Of a stretch of 64,000 bases of DNA, positions 15,948 through 23,430 are shown in pieces. The number at the start of each line of letters is the position of its first letter. The first letter of the stretch is position 1. Made by a program: the position numbers and the translations under genes. The stretch spans positions 1-64,000 of the forward strand of contig JAZSFP010000007.1 in assembly GCA_045532295.1 (NCBI GenBank). The letters run 5' to 3'. The notes under the pieces are model-generated. The model worked only from the letters and a program-made list of their open reading frames with translations. It ran no database searches and had not been told where the DNA came from. This stretch comes from UBA10677 sp045532295. Its GTDB lineage: Bacteria; Bacillota; Clostridia; Christensenellales; Pumilibacteraceae.

Positions 15948-17383
15948 TAGGCGTAGTTACTGCTAATAAATTAAAAGAGGCGGAAAAACTCGTTATAGAA
16001 AGTGGTGTGAGTGAAGACGAACTTATTTTTAGAGCGTCAACTTTTCTGTTTAACGAAGTTATAAAGCACGCTAACAAAGACGATATAATCGTAGCAATTG
16101 CAGGAACGGGCAACAATGGTTCTGACGCGCTTGAGTGCGCAATGACGCTCTACGCTAACGGCTATAATGTTAGAATTCTTGCGGTGGGAAATAGCCAAAA
16201 CCCCTATAACGCCTCTCGTAGAGAACGAGCGAAAGCAATACCTAAAACCACTGACCTAACGAGCGCAAAAGTTATTATTGACGGACTTTTTGGAATAGGC
16301 TTAACCCGAAAAGTAGAGGGCGAGTACGCTCAAACGATTGAGAAAATCAACGAAAGCGGAGCGTATATAATTTCTGCGGATATTCCCTCCGGGCTTAACG
16401 CGGACACCGGCGAAGTTATGGGTAATGCTGTAATTGCCGATAGAACGCTCACTTTTTCCTATATTAAAGTAGGACTATTACTTGACAACGGACGAAATTA
16501 TGCAGGGGAAATCATTACTTGCGACATAGGAATAGAGAGCGAAACGATAGGCAAAGTTCTTGAAAACGCGTCACTCCCTAAGCGCAAGATTAGTTCACAT
16601 AAGGGTAACTACGGTAGGGTAAAAGTGATAGGTGGTAGCGAAACTATGATAGGCGCGCCCCTTATGAGTTTTGAGTCAGCAGTGGCCTCTTCAAGAAGTG
16701 GCGCAGGACTTACGACCCTGTGCGTTCCAAAAAGTTTAGCGTCTGTTTATCAATCACGAGTTAAGGAAATAATGCTGTATTTTTTACCCGATAATGAGGG
16801 GAAAATACTCTTTTCAAAAACTCACCTCGACGAAATCATCAACTCAACTGATGCTTTAGTGGTTGGGCCAGGCTTGGGTAAATCCCCTGAAATTATAAAA
16901 ATTATAGAATATATTGCTCACAACTTTGAAGGAAATTTAATAATCGATGCGGATGGGCTTAACGCATTAAGCCAAAATCTCAAAGTAATATTAGGACACA
17001 AATGTAAACTAATTCTTACACCGCATATAGGTGAATATAAACGGCTTAACGGTGAAGATTTATCGGTAGAGAAAGCAAAGGCTTTTGCTGAAAAATACGA
17101 TTGCGTGTTGTGTCTAAAGTCTGCAACGACGATTATAACTGACGGCAGGGAAACGATATTTAATATAACGGGAACGCCCGCACAAGCGAAAGGTGGTAGT
17201 GGCGACGTTCTATGCGGAATTATAGCAAGTTTTTCTTGCGTTTTAGATAATTTTACGGCAACGGCTTACGCGTGCTATCACTTTGGTAAAGTTGCAGAGC
17301 GTGTGGCAAATAGACTTAATACGGAAGTAAGTGTTATGGCAAGTGACATAATTATAGAGGTACAAAACGATGGAATTAATTAA
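15944..17383 (+). CDS. nnr: bifunctional NAD(P)H-hydrate repair enzyme (epimerase plus dehydratase)
   Basis: 479 residues. The N-terminal YjeF_N domain (about 1-210) epimerises R-NADHX and the C-terminal carbohydrate-kinase-like domain (about 215-479) dehydrates S-NADHX with ADP or ATP. Visible motifs are GTGNNGSDA (normally GxGNNGGDG), GPGLGKS, DADGLNAL, LTPHIGEYKRL and GGSGDVLCG. The fusion is common in Bacteria, and a gene pair with acpS is a frequent arrangement. The Gly-to-Ser and Gly-to-Ala changes in the epimerase loop are unusual. Start and stop overlap both neighbours. Confidence 0.92.
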   Translation: MIGVVTANKLKEAEKLVIESGVSEDELIFRASTFLFNEVIKHANKDDIIVAIAGTGNNGSDALECAMTLYANGYNVRILAVGNSQNPYNASRRERAKAIPKTTDLTSAKVIIDGLFGIGLTRKVEGEYAQTIEKINESGAYIISADIPSGLNADTGEVMGNAVIADRTLTFSYIKVGLLLDNGRNYAGEIITCDIGIESETIGKVLENASLPKRKISSHKGNYGRVKVIGGSETMIGAPLMSFESAVASSRSGAGLTTLCVPKSLASVYQSRVKEIMLYFLPDNEGKILFSKTHLDEIINSTDALVVGPGLGKSPEIIKIIEYIAHNFEGNLIIDADGLNALSQNLKVILGHKCKLILTPHIGEYKRLNGEDLSVEKAKAFAEKYDCVLCLKSATTIITDGRETIFNITGTPAQAKGGSGDVLCGIIASFSCVLDNFTATAYACYHFGKVAERVANRLNTEVSVMASDIIIEVQNDGIN

Positions 17384-18566
17384 AAAAGCAAGTAAGCACG
17401 GACAAATGCGCGAAAAGAATCTTCGACTTATCGTAGAACATTTTTGCAAAGGAACTTATTCGACCTATACTTTAGGAAAAATGCTGGGTTTTTCAACGGG
17501 TGGAGCGAAGAAACTCGTTGACGAAATCGTAAGTACGGGTGTAATTACTAAAGTAAAACCTATTCGCGAATATCACCAAGGAAGAACCCCTATTTGCTAT
17601 ACGATTAATAAGGACTATCAGTGTATAGTAATCATTAACTACGCTACCAAAGTAGTAAGTCTTAACGATTTTTGTGGAAACAAGATTGACCAGTTTGCTA
17701 TGGCTGAAGAAAACGCCACTGACGAGGGTATCGTGGAGACTGCCGACGAAATCGAGTATATGCTTGATCGCCATAAAAATTGTAAACTTGGAGCGATATC
17801 TATTGCGTACGTAGGAAAGTTCAACGAGGTACACGACCATTATTATTCGGGTATGTTTATGCGCGCGACGACAAACCTTTACGAATACTTTACAGAGCGT
17901 TTTGGAGTAAAAGTAATAATGCACAACGACCTTAATTTGTCGCTTGTCGCAAAGAAAAAGAAGGGGCTTGTAGCAGATACTGATAAGGCGGCTTGTCTAT
18001 TAAACATAGGCCGTGGTGTAGCGTGCAGTATGTTTATCAACGGAAAACTGTATACTGGCGCGACGGGGCTTGCTGGCGAAGTGGGAAATAACGTTGTTTT
18101 AGGTACTCCCGGTGTGTTGGAGGAAACCTTAATGGACGCCATAGGGATACGCTGGCAAATTGCTGAGGAGGAGGGAAAAGACATCAAGACAATTAATCTT
18201 ACTGAACTTATTCAAAGATATCAAGCCGGAGAAGAAAAAATCGTTAAAATGGTTAACGAGCGAGCGTACATAGCCGCAAGACTTATAAGAAACATTGTTC
18301 AGTTCCTCGACTTTGATAAAATTATAGTTCAGGGACAAATGCTACTATTTGGAGACGAGTACCGAAAAATTCTCGTTGATTCCTTCTATAACGGTAGCCC
18401 GATTGATAACGAACTAAGATATAATGGTTCGATTTACAAACACGTAAAACTGATCTGCACGGACGAAAAAGAAGAGGATATCGAGAGAGGCGCGTTTGAA
18501 ATCGCGAGAGACACGATTCTTGACGATATCGTATATCAATGGTCGCTCGTTCCTTATAGAGTTTAA
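17370..18566 (+). CDS. ROK-family transcriptional regulator
   Basis: 398 residues. An N-terminal winged helix-turn-helix (about 15-65, STYTLGKMLGFSTGGAKKLV) is fused to a ROK sugar-kinase fold with two lobes (LLNIGRGVACSMFINGKLYT, then GATGLAGEVGNN). This is the NagC/XylR layout, normally a sugar-responsive repressor. The Cys-rich zinc motif of ROK kinases (CxCGxxGC) is absent, which is usual for some regulators. It overlaps nnr by 14 bases, an odd partner; its target genes are unknown. Confidence 0.85.
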   Translation: MELIKKASKHGQMREKNLRLIVEHFCKGTYSTYTLGKMLGFSTGGAKKLVDEIVSTGVITKVKPIREYHQGRTPICYTINKDYQCIVIINYATKVVSLNDFCGNKIDQFAMAEENATDEGIVETADEIEYMLDRHKNCKLGAISIAYVGKFNEVHDHYYSGMFMRATTNLYEYFTERFGVKVIMHNDLNLSLVAKKKKGLVADTDKAACLLNIGRGVACSMFINGKLYTGATGLAGEVGNNVVLGTPGVLEETLMDAIGIRWQIAEEEGKDIKTINLTELIQRYQAGEEKIVKMVNERAYIAARLIRNIVQFLDFDKIIVQGQMLLFGDEYRKILVDSFYNGSPIDNELRYNGSIYKHVKLICTDEKEEDIERGAFEIARDTILDDIVYQWSLVPYRV

Positions 18567-18576
18567 TGGTGAAATA

Positions 18577-18607
18577 AAAGCCACTTTAATTAAGGTGGCT
18601 TTTTTAT
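18577..18607 (+). terminator. intrinsic terminator after the ROK gene
   Basis: AAAGCCAC pairs with GTGGCTTT with a short internal extension and is followed by a run of T. It closes the recX-acpS-nnr-ROK transcript. Confidence 0.8.
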
Positions 18608-18671
18608 TTTGCCTTCTATAAATAATTTCCAAATAAATGGTATAAACTACGACAAAAGAGGAGAAGATTTT

Positions 18672-18872
18672 ATGAGTAATTATCAAATAGTACTTAACGA
18701 AACGGCAAGTAAAAACCTTGAAAGACTGGCAAGCGAGCGTGGAATTTATCCTGAGCAACTTGCCTCTGAAATATTGCACCTACACCTTGATTTTTCGCAT
18801 ACAATGGAAAAGAAGGAAGTGTGTGAAGGATATGAGGAAATGGGAGAACTAAACCTTCTTCTTGCCGATTAG
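18672..18872 (+). CDS. EndoAI/MazE-like antitoxin
   Basis: 66 residues from ATG 18672 after GAGGAG. The N-terminal half resembles a ribbon-helix-helix DNA-binding segment. The C-terminal CEGYEEMGELNLLLAD resembles the toxin-binding tail of EndoAI (GYxEMGxINLxLAEE). It directly precedes a MazF toxin gene, the ndoAI-ndoA order of Bacillus. It should bind and neutralise the toxin and repress the operon. The N-terminal domain is divergent, so the family call depends partly on context. Confidence 0.75.
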   Translation: MSNYQIVLNETASKNLERLASERGIYPEQLASEILHLHLDFSHTMEKKEVCEGYEEMGELNLLLAD

Positions 18873-18879
18873 GAGCGAA

Positions 18880-19224
18880 ATGGAAGTAAAGCGTGGAGAA
18901 ATTTATTATGCCGATTTAAGTCCCGTAGTGGGTAGTGAACAGGGCGGAGTGCGCCCCGTTCTTGTCGTGCAAAACGACGTCGGAAATAAGTATTCTCCAA
19001 CGGTAATAGTATGCGCCGTAACGAGTAAATTGAGTAAAGCAAAACTCCCAACGCACGTAGAAATTAATATGGGATATGGTCTAACAAAAGCGTCAGTTGC
19101 TCTTTTAGAACAACTTAGAACGATTGATAAGCGGAGATTAAAAGAGAAAATAGGCGAACTTCCGCTCGCAATTATGCGATGCGTTGATAAAGCGATATTA
19201 GTCTCGTTAGGCTTTGTAAAATAA
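18880..19224 (+). CDS. mazF: EndoA/MazF-type endoribonuclease toxin
   Basis: 114 residues; AGGAG at 18871-18875 selects the ATG at 18880 over an in-frame ATG upstream that lies inside the antitoxin gene. Motifs MEVKRGEIYYADLSPVVGSE and QGGVRPVLVVQND, then TSK and a C-terminal basic segment, are standard for MazF, which cleaves mRNA at short sequences. The catalytic Arg of RPVLVVQND and the Thr of TSK are present. In Bacillus relatives this pair lies near sigB or alr; here it sits before a nuclease-fold gene. Confidence 0.92.
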   Translation: MEVKRGEIYYADLSPVVGSEQGGVRPVLVVQNDVGNKYSPTVIVCAVTSKLSKAKLPTHVEINMGYGLTKASVALLEQLRTIDKRRLKEKIGELPLAIMRCVDKAILVSLGFVK

Positions 19225-19254
19225 AAACGGAGGGGTACGTACCCTTCCGTTTTG
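19224..19254 (+). terminator. palindromic terminator with GGGTACGTACCC core (copy 1)
   Basis: Between convergent mazF and the nuclease-fold gene, AAAACGGAGGGGTAC pairs with GTACCCTTCCGTTTT with one mismatch. It is a bidirectional terminator and one of six related palindromes in this window; its core spans 19233-19244. Confidence 0.8.
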
Positions 19255-19263
19255 TGTTATTTA

Positions 19264-20049
19264 TTAATAATTGCTAACTTCTACGATAATAGGACGATGG
19301 TCGGATACCCAAGTATCAATAACCTTTGCGCTCTTAAGTTTAACTGACGAAGAGTGGAAAATATAGTCAATTTTATCAAGAGGTTTAATTGACGGGTAAG
19401 TGAGCGTGTTGCCCTCCATAAGCGTTTCACTATCTTTAAGTCGTTCGCGTATGGGCGTAAGAAGTTCGTCGTCAGGTTTAACGTTGAAGTCGCCCATAAG
19501 AACGCAATTGTCATTAATGAGAGAAAGCGCCGTGTTAACTGCATTGCGTTGCTCAGGAAGAGAAAGACCGAAGTGAGAAATAAGAACGGTTAATCCTTTA
19601 ATGTCCGCGCGAATAAAACAACGCGTTTCAAAAATATCCGTTTCCCCAGGAAGTGGGTCGGGAATCATAATTTTTTCCACGCTATTGATAGGGAATTTAC
19701 TTAAAATAGCGTTGCCGTAAGGGTTTACTTCGCCCCCTACGTCTATTGCCTTAGCAAAGTAATAGTAGGGAAAGCCCGTAAGTTCCGCTAACTTTTCCGT
19801 TTGCGCCTCGTAGCCGTCCCAAACGCCTTCGCCACGAATTTCATTAAGACCAACTACGTCTGCGCCACTCTCCTTAATAACGCGCGCAACTTCGTTGTAG
19901 TTGATAATGCCCGACATAAAATTACGGCAATGTTGAACGTTGTAAGTCATAATTTTCATATTCCACCTCGTTTCAACCTCTCCAGTAAAGGCAGTGAAAG
20001 AGAAAATTGCCACTACGAGAGAAACAATAATAATCTTAAGATTTTTCAT
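19264..20049 (-). CDS. secreted endonuclease/exonuclease/phosphatase-fold protein
   Basis: 261 residues. An N-terminal hydrophobic segment (LKIIIVSLVVAIFSFTAFTG) directs it to the membrane or outside. Motifs of the EEP family follow: MTYNVQHCR, GLNEIRGEG (catalytic Glu), SHFGL, MGDFNVKP and the C-terminal SDHRPIIVEV. Such proteins hydrolyse phosphodiesters of DNA, phospholipid or inositol phosphates, and the substrate is not decidable here. Its promoter is only 6 nt from the ATG, so it looks leaderless. The gene lies downstream of dinB on the same strand. Confidence 0.85.
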   Translation of the reverse strand: MKNLKIIIVSLVVAIFSFTAFTGEVETRWNMKIMTYNVQHCRNFMSGIINYNEVARVIKESGADVVGLNEIRGEGVWDGYEAQTEKLAELTGFPYYYFAKAIDVGGEVNPYGNAILSKFPINSVEKIMIPDPLPGETDIFETRCFIRADIKGLTVLISHFGLSLPEQRNAVNTALSLINDNCVLMGDFNVKPDDELLTPIRERLKDSETLMEGNTLTYPSIKPLDKIDYIFHSSSVKLKSAKVIDTWVSDHRPIIVEVSNY

Positions 20050-20055
20050 AAGTTT

Positions 20056-20084
20056 AGTATAGCATATAGGAAAATTAAAAGCAA
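20056..20084 (-). promoter_or_regulatory. promoter of the nuclease-fold gene, leaderless type
   Basis: Reading the minus strand, TTGCTT (20084-20079), 17-bp spacer, TATACT (20061-20056), then 6 nt to the ATG at 20049. No Shine-Dalgarno fits before the start. Confidence 0.55.
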
Positions 20085-20088
20085 GCGT

Positions 20089-21318
20089 TTATCTCTTAAA
20101 AGGTAAAAAATCTTCGCTGTCGTTTTTGTCGCAAATAAAGTCTTTTTCAATAATGTTTGCCCGAACGATTGTTTCCCTTCCGTACTTATGCCTAATTTTG
20201 TCAAGCGCAAGTTCCAGTTTTTCGCGTTTGTCTTGTTTTTGCTCAAAGAACGAAGTCTGAATTGCTCCGTCCATAGCGGAAAGGTCGAAAATCGCTATCG
20301 AAACGCTCCGAAGAGGAGTAAATTCCCACTTTAAGATATCCTTCGCAAGAGCAAAAGAGTTTTCCGCAATATCCGTACCTGAATAAATAGGTCTCGAAAG
20401 TTTAACTTGTTTGCTCGTATGCCGAAGTTCGTTTGTCCGTAAATCAATAGAAACGCCAGCCCCTCGCACGCCGTACTTAACGAGACGCGCAGAAATTTTA
20501 TCGGATAGAAAACAAATAAGCGAGTAAAGGTCGTCGTAGTTCGTTACGTCACGAATAGTGGTAGTGCCGTGTCCAACGCTCAACACCGCGCGCGACTTAA
20601 CAGCCTCGCGAACGCCCTCTCCGTCAGTTCCGTTCGCCGCTTGCTTAATCTTAAGCCCGTTTATTCCTAAAAGCCGTTTTAGAACTCCGTCGTCCGCGTT
20701 AGCCAAATCGCCTATCGTTAAAATATTAACTTTTTTAAGTTTTTCTGCAGTTTTTCGCCCAACCATCATAATATCTTTTGCAGGTAATTGCCATAATTTT
20801 TGCCGATAATCGTGTGCGTTCGCTTCAAAAAAACCGTCGGGCGAGGCAAGGTCTGAGCAAAGTTTGGCTAAGTACTTGGAAAAACTAATTCCCACTGAAA
20901 CGGTTAAGCCAGTTTCTTTTTTTACCGTTTCGAGAATTTTTTGCGCCATTTCAGTAGGCGAACCAAAAAGCCGACTGCACCCCGTCATATCAAGCCAACA
21001 CTCGTCAGGACCAAAGGGCTCGACTTGAGGAGTAAAGCGCGTATAGATTTCAAAAACCATTCTCGAATATTTTTCGTATAGAGAAAAGTGAGGCGGTACG
21101 ATTATAAGACCAGGGCATTTTTGTTCCGCCTCCCAAATAACGTCCCCCGTCTTAACGCCCGACGCTTTAGCAATAGCGTTCTTCGCTAAAACTACGCCGT
21201 GGCGCGCCTCGGGATTGCCAGCAACGGCAAGGGGCACTTCACGGTAAGACGGGTTAAGTAGACACTCAACGGAGGCGTAAAAGTTATTCAAATCACTATG
21301 AAGAATAATTTTTTCCAT
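20089..21318 (-). CDS. dinB: Y-family DNA polymerase (DinB-like)
   Basis: 409 residues. The family motifs are HSDLNNFYASVECLLNP (catalytic Asp), the DECWLDMTG motif that holds the second acidic pair, and SVGISFSKYLAKLCSDLASP. A little-finger domain follows a helix-hairpin-helix region. The FGPDECWLD sequence is a UmuC/Pol IV variant of the usual SIDEAYLD. It performs translesion synthesis. The start lies 8 nt from an extended -10 box and overlaps a palindromic operator, which places it under damage control. It diverges from uvrB. Confidence 0.93.
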   Translation of the reverse strand: MEKIILHSDLNNFYASVECLLNPSYREVPLAVAGNPEARHGVVLAKNAIAKASGVKTGDVIWEAEQKCPGLIIVPPHFSLYEKYSRMVFEIYTRFTPQVEPFGPDECWLDMTGCSRLFGSPTEMAQKILETVKKETGLTVSVGISFSKYLAKLCSDLASPDGFFEANAHDYRQKLWQLPAKDIMMVGRKTAEKLKKVNILTIGDLANADDGVLKRLLGINGLKIKQAANGTDGEGVREAVKSRAVLSVGHGTTTIRDVTNYDDLYSLICFLSDKISARLVKYGVRGAGVSIDLRTNELRHTSKQVKLSRPIYSGTDIAENSFALAKDILKWEFTPLRSVSIAIFDLSAMDGAIQTSFFEQKQDKREKLELALDKIRHKYGRETIVRANIIEKDFICDKNDSEDFLPFKR

Positions 21319-21326
21319 ACGCGTTT

Positions 21327-21378
21327 ATTATACCATAGAATTCATGACAACGGGTTGTCAGTATTAAAAAAATATTCT
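21327..21378. promoter_or_regulatory. shared palindromic operator and damage-type promoters between dinB and uvrB
   Basis: The core TGACAACGGGTTGTCA (21345-21360) is an inverted repeat with 7-bp arms. On the minus strand TTGTCA (21350-21345) is followed after exactly 12 bp by TATAAT (21332-21327) preceding dinB. On the plus strand TTGTCA (21355-21360) is followed after exactly 12 bp by TATTCT (21373-21378) facing uvrB. The same block lies beside the WYL regulator at 42,908-42,945, with 33 of 38 positions identical to the minus-strand version here. The geometry resembles RecA-NDp promoters of Actinobacteria. Confidence 0.7.
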
Positions 21379-21401
21379 TAAGAATATTATCGTAAAGTCG
21401 C

Positions 21402-21431
21402 TTGCATAAAAGGGGTATATCGTGTTATAAT
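21402..21431 (+). promoter_or_regulatory. second, sigma-A-like promoter of uvrB
   Basis: TTGCAT (21402-21407), 18-bp spacer and TATAAT (21426-21431), 9 nt before the ATG. It would yield a leaderless or near-leaderless uvrB transcript. Confidence 0.6.
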
Positions 21432-21440
21432 TATTATGCT

Positions 21441-23420
21441 ATGGATAAGTTTGAATTAGTATCACAATACGCTCCCACGGGTGACCAGCCCGAGGCAATA
21501 AACGCCCTCGTTGAAGGTATCGAGAACGGCTTGCGCTCGCAAGTCCTTTTGGGCGTTACGGGAAGTGGTAAAACCTTTACTATGGCAAACGTTATTGCAA
21601 AAGTGAACCGTCCTGCGCTTGTTCTTGCTCATAACAACACGCTCGCAGCCCAACTTTGTAACGAAATGCGCGAGTTTTTTCCGCATAACAGAGTGGAATT
21701 TTTCGTGTCTTACTACGATTACTATCAACCAGAGGCGTATGTAGTAAGCACCGATACCTATATTGAAAAAGACCTTCAAGTAAACGACGAAATAGATAAA
21801 CTTCGCCACTCTGCAACTTGTTCGCTCCAAGAACGTCGAGACACGATAGTGGTAGCGTCCGTTTCTTGTATATACGGACTTGGCGCGCCCGAAGAATATT
21901 ATAGACTATCTATATCCCTTCGTCCCGGTCAAGAACTTAGCCGAGAAGAATTTATTCGCCGTCTCGTAGAAATCAACTATAAGCGAAACGACACCGAGGT
22001 TGAGCGTACCAACTTTAGAGTTAAGGGCGACACCATCGACGTTTTTATCGCCTCGTCAAGCGAAAAAGGTATAAGAGTGGAGTTCTTTGGCGACGAGATT
22101 GACGCTCTTTCCGAGTTCGATATCGTAACGGGTAGAATAACCGCCACTCTTAATCACGTGGCAATCTTCCCTGCATCGCACTACGCGGTAGGTAACGAGA
22201 AAATGGAAGGGGCTATCGGCGCTATTATTAAGGATATGCACGAGCAAATCAAGTACTTTGACGACAACGGTAAACTGATAGAGGCTCAGCGTATCGGACA
22301 ACGAGTAAATTACGACGTTGAAATGATGCGCGAAATAGGTTATTGTAGCGGTATCGAAAACTATTCAAGATATTTTGACGGAAGAAACCCCGGCGAGCCA
22401 CCTTTTACCTTGCTCGACTACTTCCCAAGCGATTTTATAATGTTCATTGACGAAAGCCATATGACCATACCTCAACTTAGAGCAATGTACCACGGCGACG
22501 TGTCAAGGAAAAAATCGCTCGTTGACTACGGTTTTAGATTGCCTGCAGCGTACGATAACCGTCCGTTAAACTTTGAGGAATTTAATAATAGAATAGGTCA
22601 AGTTATCTACGTTTCGGCAACCCCAGCCCCTTACGAATTATCCCTCGCAGGCCCTGCTGTAGCCGAGCAAATAATTCGTCCTACAGGGCTACTTGACCCA
22701 CCCGTTACCGTTCTCCCAACGGAGGGGCAAATTGACGACTTAATTTCCAAAATTAAGCATACGGTATCAAAAAACGGGCGCATTTTGGTTACGACGCTTA
22801 CTAAAAAAATGAGTGAAAGTTTGACTAATTATCTTGCTGAAAACGGTATCAAAGTCCGTTATCTTCACTCGGATATCGACACTATGGAACGCATTACGAT
22901 CATCAATGAACTCCGCAGTGGCGAGTACGACGTTATAGTCGGAATTAACCTTCTTCGCGAAGGTTTGGATATTCCCGAGGTTAAACTGGTTGCAATTCTC
23001 GACGCAGACAAAGAAGGTTTTCTGCGCAGTGAAACTTCACTTATTCAGACTATCGGTAGAGCGGCTCGTAATAGTGAAAGCGAGGTTATTATGTACGCGG
23101 ACACCGTAACGGGCTCGATGAGAAGAGCGATAGACGAGACTAATCGCCGACGCAAAAAACAGAGCGAATACAACGAAAAGCACGGTATTACGCCTAAAAC
23201 GATTATTAAGAAAATCAAGAATAGTATTGAAATAACTAAGTCCGCAACGGAAAAGGTAGACCTTAAAGATATTCCCGACGAGATAGAAAAACTGAAAGGA
23301 CTTATGAGCGTTGCAGCAAAGTCGCTTGATTTTGAAACGGCAATCAAAATGCGCGATAAAATAGCGGAACTTAAAAAAATTCAAGCCAAGTATTCGGGAA
23401 AGCGCGGTGGACTAAATTAA
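21441..23420 (+). CDS. uvrB: excinuclease ABC subunit B
   Basis: 659 residues from ATG 21441, the start matching family length; an upstream TTG at 21402 overlaps a promoter. Walker A (GVTGSGKTFTMANVI), the beta-hairpin motif YYDYYQPEAYV, DESHMTIPQLRAM, the helicase motif EGLDIPEVKL and the C-terminal UvrC-binding helix (AAKSLDFETAIKMRDKIAEL) are all present. UvrB verifies damage and loads UvrC in nucleotide excision repair. uvrA follows after 10 bp. Confidence 0.97.
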   Translation: MDKFELVSQYAPTGDQPEAINALVEGIENGLRSQVLLGVTGSGKTFTMANVIAKVNRPALVLAHNNTLAAQLCNEMREFFPHNRVEFFVSYYDYYQPEAYVVSTDTYIEKDLQVNDEIDKLRHSATCSLQERRDTIVVASVSCIYGLGAPEEYYRLSISLRPGQELSREEFIRRLVEINYKRNDTEVERTNFRVKGDTIDVFIASSSEKGIRVEFFGDEIDALSEFDIVTGRITATLNHVAIFPASHYAVGNEKMEGAIGAIIKDMHEQIKYFDDNGKLIEAQRIGQRVNYDVEMMREIGYCSGIENYSRYFDGRNPGEPPFTLLDYFPSDFIMFIDESHMTIPQLRAMYHGDVSRKKSLVDYGFRLPAAYDNRPLNFEEFNNRIGQVIYVSATPAPYELSLAGPAVAEQIIRPTGLLDPPVTVLPTEGQIDDLISKIKHTVSKNGRILVTTLTKKMSESLTNYLAENGIKVRYLHSDIDTMERITIINELRSGEYDVIVGINLLREGLDIPEVKLVAILDADKEGFLRSETSLIQTIGRAARNSESEVIMYADTVTGSMRRAIDETNRRRKKQSEYNEKHGITPKTIIKKIKNSIEITKSATEKVDLKDIPDEIEKLKGLMSVAAKSLDFETAIKMRDKIAELKKIQAKYSGKRGGLN

Positions 23421-23430
23421 CGGAGAAAAA

